In this document: one piece after another, positions 18,133 to 26,798 of the stretch
Numbering within the stretch: position 1 is the stretch's first letter
Layout of the letters: each line of letters begins with the position of its first letter
DNA from: CAVREM01 sp963728825
Lineage (GTDB): Bacteria; Acidobacteriota; Vicinamibacteria; Vicinamibacterales; CAVVIG01
Assembly: GCA_963728825.1 (NCBI GenBank)
Contig: CAVSLA010000001.1
Span: forward strand, 572,805 to 636,804
Direction of reading: 5' to 3'
Length of the DNA: 64,000 nucleotides
Notes under the pieces: generated by a model
Databases searched by the model: none
Told to the model about the DNA's origin: nothing
What the model saw: only the letters and a program-made list of their open reading frames with translations
Position numbers and translations under genes: made by a program

Positions 18133-18732
18133 ATGACGCTCGCGGGAACTCCTCCCCGGCGCCCCTCACCTGAACACGTCACCGATCTGCTCGTCGCGTG
18201 GAGCCGTGGCGAAGAATCGGCGCTCGCACAATTGACGCCACTTGTGCATCACGAACTGCGCCGACTGGCTCGCTCGAACCTGCGCCGTGAACGCGACAAT
18301 CACACGTTGCAGACCGACGCGCTCGTGAGTGAAGCGTATGTCCGTCTCATCGATCTCAGCCGGGTGGACTGGCGGGATCGCACTCACTTTTTCGCGCTCT
18401 CGGCGCGGCTGATGCGCCGGATCCTGGTCGACTACGCCCGGTCGCGGCTGTGCGACAAACGGGGCGGCGGCGGGCAACCGATCTCGCTCTCCGCCCTGCG
18501 CGGCCTGGCCGCCGAGCGCGGCACCGATCTCGTGGCGCTTGACGATGCACTGGCGGCCCTGGCGGCGTTCGATCCGCGAAAGGCGCAGGTCGTCGAGCTT
18601 CGCTTCTTCGGTGGCCTGAGCGTGGCCGAAATCTCCGAAACGCTGGAGGTGTCCCCGCAAACGGTGATGCGTGACTGGCGTGTCGCCAGATTGTGGCTTC
18701 TGCGTGAGATCTCTGGGGGCGTGCAGGCGTGA
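18133..18732 (+). CDS. ECF-type RNA polymerase sigma factor (kinase-linked subgroup)
   Basis: A 199-residue sigma-70 family protein. Region 2 is around residues 20-100 (ELRRLARSNLRRERDNHTLQTDALVSEAYVRLI, ILVDYARSRLCDKRGG). Region 4 with a helix-turn-helix is at ~145-195 (VVELRFFGGLSVAEISETLEVSPQTVMRDWRVAR). The HTLQTDALVSEAY pattern is typical of the ECF subgroup encoded beside Ser/Thr protein kinases in Acidobacteria and Planctomycetes. No separate anti-sigma factor is present. Its TGA overlaps the GTG start of the kinase by 4 bases (GTGA), so the kinase is very likely its regulator. Confidence 0.92.
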   Translation: MTLAGTPPRRPSPEHVTDLLVAWSRGEESALAQLTPLVHHELRRLARSNLRRERDNHTLQTDALVSEAYVRLIDLSRVDWRDRTHFFALSARLMRRILVDYARSRLCDKRGGGGQPISLSALRGLAAERGTDLVALDDALAALAAFDPRKAQVVELRFFGGLSVAEISETLEVSPQTVMRDWRVARLWLLREISGGVQA

Positions 18733-20261
18733 CCGGGACGCGCTGGACGCAAATCGAGTCGCTGGCCGCCGCCGCGCTGGATCATGCGCCGGACGAGCGT
18801 CGTTCGTTTCTACTTCACGCCTGCCGCGGTAACGAGGCGCTACGACTGGAAGTCGAATCGCTGCTCGGGTATGAGGATGCGGCTGAGGGCTTCCTGCAGC
18901 GTCCGGCGATCGACGAAGCTGCCAGAATCCTTGCCTTAGAGAGCTTGGGCGAACGCGATGCCGTGCGGATCCAGGGATACGAAGCGCTCGCACTGCTCGG
19001 CGTCGGCGGGATGGGGGAGGTTTATCGCGCGAAAGAGGTGCGTCTCGAGCGTGAGGTGGCGCTCAAGGTCATCCGGTCGGTTGCCGGAGACCGCGCGTTC
19101 GTCGAACGGTTCGAAGAGGAAGCGCGGACTGCCTCCGGTCTCAACCATCCGAACATCGTCACCATCTACGGGGTTGGCAGTCAGGATGACGTCGCGTACA
19201 TCGTGATGGAGCTGGTGCGCGGTCGCACGCTTCGCGCCCTGCTGGCGGATGGTCTCCCGGCGGTGACGTCCACACTCGACGTTGCGGTGCAACTGGCCGA
19301 CGGACTCGCCGCCGCCCACGAATCTGGCATCGTTCACCGCGATCTGAAACCGGAAAACGTCATGGTGACGTCCGACGGTTTAGTGAAAATTCTCGACTTC
19401 GGCATCGCGAAACGCGAGCGCGGGCTGAGCGTCGCGGTTCCGGGCGAGGGTCAAGCACGAGCACGCGGCGCTTCGACTGATACCAGCACCATCTCAGGAA
19501 CCGCAGGTTACATGTCGCCTGAGCAGGCGGAGGGCCGAAGCACGGACCATCGATCCGATCAGTTTTCCTTTGGAGCGGTCCTCTACGAACTGCTGTCGGG
19601 CCATCGCGCCTTCGAACGTCCGACGAAGGCCGCAACAGTCGCCGCGATCGTCGCCGAGGAGCCGCTTCCGATACGCGACCGCAGCGGCGAGCTGGGGGCT
19701 GCGCTGAATCAGGTCGCGCGTCGCTGCCTGGCGAAGGATCCGGCTGCTCGCTACCGGACCACCCGCGATCTCGCAGCTCGCCTGCGCGAGATTCGAGCAA
19801 ACTGGCGGCGCGATGCCAGCCCGGCCCTCTCGAGGCGACGTGCGCTGAGGCTGGTGGCGGCCACGGCGCTGGCGGGCGCTGCGGGGCTGAGTACCTGGCA
19901 TTTCTGGCCGCGTGGCCCTGGCTTTCGCCGGCTGGCGGTATCTCCCGTTCGCGAACCCGCCCGGCGACGACGGTGCCGAGTATCTATGCGACGGCCTGAC
20001 CGACAGCCTGATCCGTCGTCTATCGCTCGTGCGGGGCCTCGAAGTCAAAGCGTTCGGTGCCGTCCTGCATTTCAAAGGATCCGCGATCGACCCACGCACC
20101 ATCGGCCGGCAGCTCGACGCCGATGTCGTGTTGACCGGTTCCTTGACCCGGCGCGCAGGACGGCTCATCGTCTCGGCCGAACTGATCGACGTTGTCGGGG
20201 CGACGCGGATCTGGGGCGGCGTACTCGATCGTCCGCAAGCGGACGTCCTGGCCGTCCATGA
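18729..20261 (+). CDS. Ser/Thr protein kinase, N-terminal part of a frameshifted kinase-TPR protein
   Basis: The kinase domain spans about residues 83-355: glycine loop LLGVGGMGEVYR (89-100), K113 in VALKVI, catalytic loop HRDLKPEN with D205, and DFG with D223. After it comes one membrane segment (ALRLVAATALAGAAGLSTWHF). The sequence then loses sense after RRLAV at 19940. Removing one T at 19941 restores RLAVLPFANPPGDD and joins the frame that ends at 21327, giving one ~866-residue kinase plus TolB-like/TPR protein. The residues encoded after 19940 in this frame up to 20261 are therefore artefactual. This may be a real disruption, a sequencing error or, less likely, recoding. Confidence 0.88.
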   Translation: MTGTRWTQIESLAAAALDHAPDERRSFLLHACRGNEALRLEVESLLGYEDAAEGFLQRPAIDEAARILALESLGERDAVRIQGYEALALLGVGGMGEVYRAKEVRLEREVALKVIRSVAGDRAFVERFEEEARTASGLNHPNIVTIYGVGSQDDVAYIVMELVRGRTLRALLADGLPAVTSTLDVAVQLADGLAAAHESGIVHRDLKPENVMVTSDGLVKILDFGIAKRERGLSVAVPGEGQARARGASTDTSTISGTAGYMSPEQAEGRSTDHRSDQFSFGAVLYELLSGHRAFERPTKAATVAAIVAEEPLPIRDRSGELGAALNQVARRCLAKDPAARYRTTRDLAARLREIRANWRRDASPALSRRRALRLVAATALAGAAGLSTWHFWPRGPGFRRLAVSPVREPARRRRCRVSMRRPDRQPDPSSIARAGPRSQSVRCRPAFQRIRDRPTHHRPAARRRCRVDRFLDPARRTAHRLGRTDRRCRGDADLGRRTRSSASGRPGRP

Positions 20262-21327
20262 CGAAATCGCCGCCGCGATCATCCGTGACGGCATCGGCGC
20301 CGCGCCCGACGGCGAGGACCAGCGACGGCTCACGCGTGCGCTGACGAACAACCCGCAGGCCTACGATTTGTACCTGCAGGCCGTCCACTATTTCAGGCTG
20401 CAGCATGAACAGGGTTATCTAACGGCGCGCGATCTGCTGAGGCGAGCGATCTCGCACGATCGCGCGTTCACGCTGGCTCATGTCACCCTGGCGTCCACCT
20501 ACTCGGTCATGGCGATTGACGGCTACGAGCCGCCGCACGCCGCGTGGCCGGAGTCGACGTCGAGCATCCGGCGCGCGCTGGACCTCGATGCCGACCTGCC
20601 GGACGCGCACGCGGAAGCCAGCGCGGCCGAGTTTTACTACCGCTGGGATTGGGCGGCGGCCGATCGCGAATGGCAGATCGCCCTGGAGTCACGGCGCGGA
20701 GAAGTCCAGGCCGAGTTGCTGACCCTCCGTGCCCTGCAGCAGTGGGCGCTCGGTCGGACCGATGAAGCGCTGCAGTTCGCGCGCGCGGCGAGACGGGCCG
20801 ATCCGCTGAGCGCGGCCTGCGTGCTTCGCGAAGCCGATCTGCTGGCGAAAGCCGGTCAGTTGGATGCAGCGGCGGCGCTGTATGACAAGGTCATTCGCGA
20901 GACGCCAGCGGATCTTCGCGCGTATTTCGGCCTGGCCGATCTGCGGCGCGGACAAGGGCGATTCGACGAGGCGATCGAGGCAAGGCGGCGCGCTGGCGAA
21001 GTCGCCGGTGCGGATCCATTGGAGGACGGACTGCGCGGGGCGGCAGGCTACGCGCAAATCGCGCGGACCGATGCGCGGCTGCAGCTCGTAGAGCTCCAGG
21101 CGCGTGGAGCGACCGGCGCCTACGTCTCGCCGCTCGAGTACGCCCGCGTCTACGCACGGCTCGGCGACCGCGAGGCCGCGTTCGAGCTCCTGGCCGCTTC
21201 GTTCGAAGATCGCGCCGCCGGATTGGTGTTTCTCGCCGTCGATCCCTCGTGGGACGAATTCCGTGACGATCGACAATTTCGTGACGCGGTGCGGCAGGTC
21301 GGTCTGCCCGTGGCGGAGGAAGCCTGA
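19912..21327 (+). CDS. TolB-like/TPR C-terminal part of the frameshifted kinase protein
   Basis: True coding in this frame begins at about 19942. The first ~110 residues match the TolB-like domain found after kinases and adenylate cyclases (LPFANPPGDDGAEYLCDGLT, VLTGSLTRRAGRLIVSAELID, IWGGVLDRPQADVLAVHDEI). From residue ~140 on there are TPR-type helical pairs (NPQAYDLYLQAVHYFRLQ, FTLAHVTLASTYSVMA, DEALQFARAARRADPLSA, LDAAAALYDKVIRETPADLRAYFG). The C-terminal segment ARLGDREAAFELLAASFEDR is the usual end of this family. An apparent ATG at 19912 is in-frame but lies in the kinase-coding stretch, so it is not thought to be a genuine start. Confidence 0.82.
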   Translation: MALAFAGWRYLPFANPPGDDGAEYLCDGLTDSLIRRLSLVRGLEVKAFGAVLHFKGSAIDPRTIGRQLDADVVLTGSLTRRAGRLIVSAELIDVVGATRIWGGVLDRPQADVLAVHDEIAAAIIRDGIGAAPDGEDQRRLTRALTNNPQAYDLYLQAVHYFRLQHEQGYLTARDLLRRAISHDRAFTLAHVTLASTYSVMAIDGYEPPHAAWPESTSSIRRALDLDADLPDAHAEASAAEFYYRWDWAAADREWQIALESRRGEVQAELLTLRALQQWALGRTDEALQFARAARRADPLSAACVLREADLLAKAGQLDAAAALYDKVIRETPADLRAYFGLADLRRGQGRFDEAIEARRRAGEVAGADPLEDGLRGAAGYAQIARTDARLQLVELQARGATGAYVSPLEYARVYARLGDREAAFELLAASFEDRAAGLVFLAVDPSWDEFRDDRQFRDAVRQVGLPVAEEA

Positions 21328-21365
21328 CTGTTTCAGCGGGACCGACGCCGATGAATGGAGGAACC

Positions 21366-21896
21366 GTGAAGACACAATGGTGCGCCGCCTGTCTGGTGAT
21401 CGCGCTGGCCGGCATCGCCAGCCGCGACCTGTTGGCCTGCGGAGACAAGTTTCTGGTGCCGAGCCGCGGCTTGCGTTTCGAGCTGACGCCATCCGCGAGG
21501 GAACAAGCGCGCATTCTGTTGTACATGAATCCGGCGTCCTCGTTGCCCGGCCTGTTCGCCAGGTTGTCGCTCGACGCGGCGCTGCACAAATCGGGCTACC
21601 GAGCCGCAGTGGCGTCGGACGCCGAAGAAGTCGAACGGCTGCTGCGTCAAGGAACGTGGGATGTCGTCCTGCTCGATCTCATCGATGGTCAGGCGGGAAG
21701 TATCGTGCCGCCACCCGGTGGACCGGCCGTGCTCGCGGTCGCAGTAAATCAGAGGGACAGCGACCTCTCACGCGCCAAAAAGCAGTACGCCGCGATTCTG
21801 AAGTCGCCCACGCGCAGTCAAGCCGTCGTGGACGCACTCGACGTGGCAGTCGTGACGCGGCGGGCCGCTCAGTCGAAAGCGTCGAAGAGTCGATAA
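21366..21896 (+). CDS. Exported protein with receiver-like fold, function unknown
   Basis: A 176-residue protein starting at GTG 21366, chosen because GGAGG (21357-21361) precedes it; an ATG at 21351 lies upstream of that site. It has a signal sequence (MKTQWCAACLVIALAGIASRDLLA) and then a domain whose strand pattern YRAAVASDAEEVERLLRQGTWDVVLLDLIDG looks like the start of a receiver domain, without the acidic pocket. Its TAA overlaps the ATG of the next gene by one base, so the two are co-translated. The pairing with an outer-membrane-type protein suggests a shared envelope function that cannot be named. Confidence 0.72.
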   Translation: MKTQWCAACLVIALAGIASRDLLACGDKFLVPSRGLRFELTPSAREQARILLYMNPASSLPGLFARLSLDAALHKSGYRAAVASDAEEVERLLRQGTWDVVLLDLIDGQAGSIVPPPGGPAVLAVAVNQRDSDLSRAKKQYAAILKSPTRSQAVVDALDVAVVTRRAAQSKASKSR

Positions 21897-22825
21897 TGAC
21901 TCGCGGCGCTGTGCGGGCGATCGGGTGTTTCGCCGCGGCGGCGACGATGATCGTCATCGGCGGTCGTCCTGCGATGGCCCAGGCCTGGGTGCTGCCGGGA
22001 CGGACTGGCGCCGTGACCTTCGTGGTGCAGGAGATCGATCATGTCGGCAGGATGCGGAACGACGGGAGCCGCGCCGCCGTCGGCAAGGCCGTCAACGTGG
22101 GATTCGACCTGGAGTTCGACTACGCCTTTACGGACCGGGTTTCGATTTCCACGAGCCTTCCCTACATCGTTTCCAAGTTCACCGACCCGAACCCTCCTCC
22201 GCCCTTCGTGCCGTTCGCCGCCGTTGACGCCTGCCGGTGCTGGCGAAGCGAGTTTGCGGACGTCGGCTTCACGGCCCGCTACAACCTCGTCAATGTCGAC
22301 CGGGTTTTCATGCTGACCCCATCTGTCTCAGTGGGCGTCCCCAGTCACGACTATGACTATGTCGGCGAAGCGGTCGTCGGCCGGCGCCTCAAGGAGCTCA
22401 GGTTCGGTGTCGACGCCGGCCAGCGCCTGGAGGGGCTGATGAGTGTGCTGGTGCAGACCGGATACCGCTACACGATCGTCGAACAAGTGCTCGGCATCCC
22501 CAACAACCGCAGCAATGGCTCGGTGCAAGCCGGCTTCGCGTTGCCTAGTGGCCTCTCCACTCGGGCCATCTTCTCCTGGCAACGAACGCACGGAGGACTG
22601 CGGTTCCCTGCCGAAGTCAATGTTCCCGGGAGTCCAGAGCGCCTGACCGAGTATCACCGCCTACTGCGCGACAACTATCTGCACACCGGAGGTGGCCTCT
22701 GGTACTCGCGCGGCCCCTGGGATATCTCGGGGTCGGTGCTCTTCACCGCGCGCGGATCGAACTCGCACGATGTTCGCGTGTACTCTGTGACCGTCGGCCG
22801 CCTCTTCGAGATCGGCACTCCATAA
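21896..22825 (+). CDS. Putative outer-membrane beta-barrel protein
   Basis: A 309-residue protein with a signal peptide (IGCFAAAATMIVIGGRPAMAQA). It has alternating amphipathic strands (VNVGFDLEFDYAFTDRVSISTSLPYIV, FADVGFTARYNLV, MLTPSVSVGVPSHDYD, SVQAGFALPSGLSTRAIFSW) ending in an aromatic-rich strand (YSVTVGRLFEIG). This is the layout of small transporter-like barrels. A cysteine pair, CRCWR, sits in a loop around residue 115. It starts at ATG 21896, overlapping the stop of the preceding gene. Substrate unknown. Confidence 0.75.
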   Translation: MTRGAVRAIGCFAAAATMIVIGGRPAMAQAWVLPGRTGAVTFVVQEIDHVGRMRNDGSRAAVGKAVNVGFDLEFDYAFTDRVSISTSLPYIVSKFTDPNPPPPFVPFAAVDACRCWRSEFADVGFTARYNLVNVDRVFMLTPSVSVGVPSHDYDYVGEAVVGRRLKELRFGVDAGQRLEGLMSVLVQTGYRYTIVEQVLGIPNNRSNGSVQAGFALPSGLSTRAIFSWQRTHGGLRFPAEVNVPGSPERLTEYHRLLRDNYLHTGGGLWYSRGPWDISGSVLFTARGSNSHDVRVYSVTVGRLFEIGTP

Positions 22826-22863
22826 ATCGTGCCTCTGAGGGGCGGCAGCCGTCGCGCGAACTG

Positions 22864-25563
22864 TCATTCGTAGCGCAACACGGCAGCCGGATCGAGACGC
22901 ATCGCGCGGCGTGCCGGGAGCAGACACGCGACGAGGCCGACTGCGGCAAGCAACGCCGCGACTGCACACAACGTCAGCGGATCGATCGCGCTCGTACCGA
23001 CCAGCACGCTCCCCAGCAACAGGCCGATGCCGATCGAACCAGCCATACCGATCGACAGGCCGATGCCAAGCTGCCACGCGGCGCTCCTGGTGACCAGCCA
23101 CCAGATTTGCTTCGCCTGCGCGCCCAGCGCCACACGCACCCCGATTTCGCGCGACCGTTGCGCCGCGGCGTAGGCGGTGACCGCGTAGAGTCCGACCGTC
23201 GCCAGCAGCAGCGCCACGACGGCGAAGACCACGAACATCGTGCCGAAGACGCGCAGACCGACGCGTTCGTCGGTGGCGGCCAGCAGATCGTCCAACAGCA
23301 TCACGTCGAACAGCGGGAGATCGGGATCGACGCCGCGGACCTGTTCGCGGAGGACGGTGGCGACGACCGACGGATCGGCGTCCGCTTGCGCAACGATGCT
23401 GGCCCGCGGCATCGGATTGGTGCCGTACGACACGTAGACGACCCCTTCGCGTCCGCGCGCGTCTTCCGTGCTGCTCTGGCGGATGTTCGGCGCAATACCC
23501 GCGATCGTGTACCACTCCGGCCCGGCCAACGTTCCGTTCGGCGGTGTCAGCAGGATGCGCCGGCCGATCGGATCCTCGCCGGGAAATACCGCCGCGGCGA
23601 GCCATTCGTTCAGGATGACCGATGCGCCACCGTTCCCGGCTTCGAACAGCGGCAGCTCCGAGCCGCGGCGGATCCTGTCACGGAATGCTTCGAGGTAACG
23701 CGGCCCCGTCGTGACCACCAGCACTCGAGGACGACGCGGTTCGGAAGACGCGACCTCGTCATCACGCCAGAGATAGCGCGCGGATCCGCCCCCGAACGGC
23801 GGGTTGCTGACCAGGGCCGCCACCAGTCCTGGCACCGCCGTGAGACGTTCGTCGAGCTGCTGGTAAAAGCGCACGCGATCCTCAGGCGCGGGATATTTCG
23901 CGTCCGGAAGTTCCAGGCGCGCCCACATGATGCGGCCGGTCTCCACGCCGGCGTCGATCTCGTATTGCGCAACGATGCTGCGCATCATCAGGCCGCCGCC
24001 CGTGAGCAGGATCGGGGTCAGCGCCAGTTGAAACACCACGAGGCCGTGCGCCCAGCGACGGCTGCGGACTGCGCCTGCCGTGGCCCGGCCACCCTCTCCG
24101 AGGATGCCGGCGATTCCAAGCTTCGAGGTCTGCAACGCCGGCACGAGACCGAAGAGCAAGGTTGTCGCGAGACTCACCCCTGCCGAAAAAGCGAACACCC
24201 GCCCGTCCATCGTGAACCTGATCCAGTACGGGAGCTCGATGCCGCCGAGGGCGGCCCAGATCACGCGAATCGCCGCTACCGAGAGTCCCCAGCCAGCGGC
24301 ACCCGCCAGCGTTGCGAGCAGGAGGCTCTCGATGAGCAGTTGCCTGATGATCCGTCCGCGCCCGGCGCCGATCGCCATCCGTACCGATATCTCGTGGGAT
24401 CGCGCCGCGGCACGCGCGAGCAGCAGATTGGCCACGTTCGCACACGCCATCAGCAGCAGGACGGCGACGACGCCCATCAGCACCGGGAGCGTGTCCCGAC
24501 CGCGGCCGCCGATCGACCGTTCACGATACGGGGCGACGATCGGTCGAAGGTCGCGATTGGTCTCGGGATACTGCAGCTCGAGAGCCCCGGCGATCGCGCT
24601 CAAGTCGGCGCCGGCCTGCTCGATGTTTCTGCCAGCGGCCAACCGCCCGAAGGCGCTCAGCTCGCGAGCGTTGCGGCTCAGCAGCGTCCTCTCGGGCAGC
24701 AGCGCCAGCGGCTGCCACAGCCGGGAACGGGTCGGAAAGCTGAAGCCGTCTGGCATGACGCCTATCACGACTGACGGCACACCATTCACGCGGATCGTGT
24801 GTCCGAGTACGGCGGGATCGGACCCGTAGCGACTCCGCCACAGGGAATGGCCAATCATCACCACCGGGACCGCGCCACGGCGGTCGTCTTCCGGGCCGAA
24901 ATCACGACCGAGCAGCGGTGGTTGCCTGAGGAGCCCGAACGCATTCGCCGAGAGATACGCACCGACGAATCGCTCCGGCGCCACGCGCTCGTCGCCGACG
25001 TTCATCGTGGTTTCCTGCATGGCGCTCAGGCCTTCGAAGGTCTGAACCGCCGCGCGCCAGTCCTGGAAATCGGCGTAGGAAACGCCCGCATTCAACGTGC
25101 GGGCGTTGCCAAAGCGGGCCCCGATCGCGACGATTCGATCCGGCTCGTCGAACGGCAGGTCGCGCAGCAGGATCGCGTTGACGATGGTGAAGACGCTGTT
25201 GTTGGCGGCGATGCCGATTGCCAGCGCGGCGACGGCGGCGAGCGTGACCCAGCGGTCCTTCGTCAGTCTCCGGACGCCGTAACGGACATCCCGGATTAGC
25301 GCATCGATGCCGGGGAGGCCGCGCTGATCGCGGAGGGCGTCCATGGCTTGAGACACGCCGCCGGCTCGAATTCGAGCACTGCGCGCACCTTCCAGCGTCT
25401 GACCGCGACGCTCCGCAGCGTCCCTGGCCAGTTCCAGATGCGAGCGCAGCTCCTCCTCGAGCTCGCGGTCGCGTCGCCGTGGGTAGACGGTGCCGAGGAC
25501 GCGATGAACCCATTCGCGAAGCGGTCGCAGCACGTCCGCGGTGGCCGGCCGTCTATTAGGCAT
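22864..25563 (-). CDS. ADOP-family FtsX/MacB-type permease
   Basis: An 899-residue orphan permease. It has the ADOP-specific N-terminal helical region (DRELEEELRSHLELARDAAERRG, residues ~33-60), a first membrane helix near VTLAAVAALAIGIAANNSVFTIVNAILLRDLPF, a MacB periplasmic core, and two FtsX domains. The first FtsX domain has AARSHEISVRMAIGAGRGRIIRQLL and the second AAQRSREIGVRVALGAQAKQI. The C terminus ARRAMRLDPAAVLRYE is standard. No ATPase gene and no PadR regulator lie next to it. These proteins are presumed to work with unlinked MacB-type ATPases in export or lipoprotein handling. It is convergent with the barrel gene. Confidence 0.9.
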   Translation of the reverse strand: MPNRRPATADVLRPLREWVHRVLGTVYPRRRDRELEEELRSHLELARDAAERRGQTLEGARSARIRAGGVSQAMDALRDQRGLPGIDALIRDVRYGVRRLTKDRWVTLAAVAALAIGIAANNSVFTIVNAILLRDLPFDEPDRIVAIGARFGNARTLNAGVSYADFQDWRAAVQTFEGLSAMQETTMNVGDERVAPERFVGAYLSANAFGLLRQPPLLGRDFGPEDDRRGAVPVVMIGHSLWRSRYGSDPAVLGHTIRVNGVPSVVIGVMPDGFSFPTRSRLWQPLALLPERTLLSRNARELSAFGRLAAGRNIEQAGADLSAIAGALELQYPETNRDLRPIVAPYRERSIGGRGRDTLPVLMGVVAVLLLMACANVANLLLARAAARSHEISVRMAIGAGRGRIIRQLLIESLLLATLAGAAGWGLSVAAIRVIWAALGGIELPYWIRFTMDGRVFAFSAGVSLATTLLFGLVPALQTSKLGIAGILGEGGRATAGAVRSRRWAHGLVVFQLALTPILLTGGGLMMRSIVAQYEIDAGVETGRIMWARLELPDAKYPAPEDRVRFYQQLDERLTAVPGLVAALVSNPPFGGGSARYLWRDDEVASSEPRRPRVLVVTTGPRYLEAFRDRIRRGSELPLFEAGNGGASVILNEWLAAAVFPGEDPIGRRILLTPPNGTLAGPEWYTIAGIAPNIRQSSTEDARGREGVVYVSYGTNPMPRASIVAQADADPSVVATVLREQVRGVDPDLPLFDVMLLDDLLAATDERVGLRVFGTMFVVFAVVALLLATVGLYAVTAYAAAQRSREIGVRVALGAQAKQIWWLVTRSAAWQLGIGLSIGMAGSIGIGLLLGSVLVGTSAIDPLTLCAVAALLAAVGLVACLLPARRAMRLDPAAVLRYE

Positions 25564-25605
25564 GCCAATGGAATATCACCTTTTGTATTAGAGCGTCAAA
25601 TAGGA

Positions 25606-26706
25606 CTAGAGGGACACGGGTTGACCGGCTTCAACCCCGTGCGAACGGCGGTGAATCGGAAACCGGCACACGAACGTCGCGCCCTGTCCCTCGCCTGGGC
25701 TCTGCGCGGACACGCTGCCCTCATGCAGTTCGACGAAGCGTTTGACGAGATGGAGACCGAGTCCCATCCCCGAGGCGTCCCTGGTCGGCGAGGAATCGGC
25801 CTGACGGAACATCTCGAAGACATGCGGCATGAATTCCTTCGAGATCCCCCGTCCCGTATCCCGGACGCTGATCTCGACGTGGCCGGTGCTGATGGCCGAT
25901 CGGGCGAAGATGTGGCCGCCATCGGGCGTGAACTTCACGGCATTCGACAGCAGATTCCAGAAGACCTGGCGGAGCCGATGGGGATCGGCAAGGATCGTGG
26001 CCGGCTCGTCGGCCTCGTCGATCACCAGATGCAGGCCCTTCTCGGCGATGGCCGGCTGCAGCGACTCGACGGCCTCCCGCAGCAACGCGTCCGGCCGCAC
26101 TTCTTCTCGAGTCAGCTGCACCATGCCGGTCGTGATCCGTGACACATCCAGGACATCTTCGATGAGACGGGCTTGCTGCTCGGCGTTCCGATGGGCGATC
26201 TCCAGCGCGCGGCGGGGATTCTTGGTGCGCTCCGCCAGGAGGATCTGCAGGTAGCCGAGGATGACGTTGATGGGCGTGCGCAGTTCGTGGGACAGCGTCG
26301 CGAGAAACTGATCCTTGTGCCGATTCGCCTGCTCGGCGTCCTGGCGTGCCGCCTTCTCGCGGGCCAGGCTCTCATCGAGCTGCTTCAGCACGCGTTCGTG
26401 TCGGTAGGCATAGAGAATGATCAGCCCGGCGAACAACACGTAGTAGGAGATTCCGCCGAAGTACGCTCTCGACAGGACGAGCGTGGCTGGTGCTTCGCGC
26501 CAGATAATCAGATGAGCGACGAGCAGCGAGAGCGCAGCCGCCACGGTGGCGAGGACCGCCCCGAACGCGTAGCCGGCGAAGAGCACCGGCAGCAGATACG
26601 TCAGCCCCCCCAGGCCGACGCTGGCCAGCAGGTCGCGCAGAAAATACGTCGACCCGGCAGCGATCAGCGTGATGGCGATTCGCGGCCAGGTGACGCGGCT
26701 CACCAT
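25606..26706 (-). CDS. Membrane sensor histidine kinase
   Basis: A 366-residue kinase. The N-terminal four-helix membrane domain (residues ~8-105, with TYLLPVLFAGYAFGAVLATVAAALSLLVA split over two helices) resembles the DUF4118 sensor of KdpD-like kinases. A coiled coil and HisKA with H140 in ATLSHELRTPIN follow. The HATPase_c domain has the N box VFWNLLSNAVKFT and the G boxes DTGRGISKEFMPH and GMGLGLHLVKRFVELH. There is no cognate regulator next to it. It lies 42 bases upstream of the ADOP permease on the same strand, so the two may share a transcript. Confidence 0.9.
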   Translation of the reverse strand: MVSRVTWPRIAITLIAAGSTYFLRDLLASVGLGGLTYLLPVLFAGYAFGAVLATVAAALSLLVAHLIIWREAPATLVLSRAYFGGISYYVLFAGLIILYAYRHERVLKQLDESLAREKAARQDAEQANRHKDQFLATLSHELRTPINVILGYLQILLAERTKNPRRALEIAHRNAEQQARLIEDVLDVSRITTGMVQLTREEVRPDALLREAVESLQPAIAEKGLHLVIDEADEPATILADPHRLRQVFWNLLSNAVKFTPDGGHIFARSAISTGHVEISVRDTGRGISKEFMPHVFEMFRQADSSPTRDASGMGLGLHLVKRFVELHEGSVSAQSPGEGQGATFVCRFPIHRRSHGVEAGQPVSL

Positions 26707-26798
26707 CCCTGCCTGCCCGACCGGTTGCCGAGGCTCGTGCGAAGAATGGCCTGACGATACCAGACGCCCGTCTGGAGAATCAATTTGCTGAATTGATG

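Noticed and set aside
23107..24774. 555-codon plus-strand frame opposite the ADOP permease
   Set aside because: Antisense shadow of the permease with a low-complexity composition.
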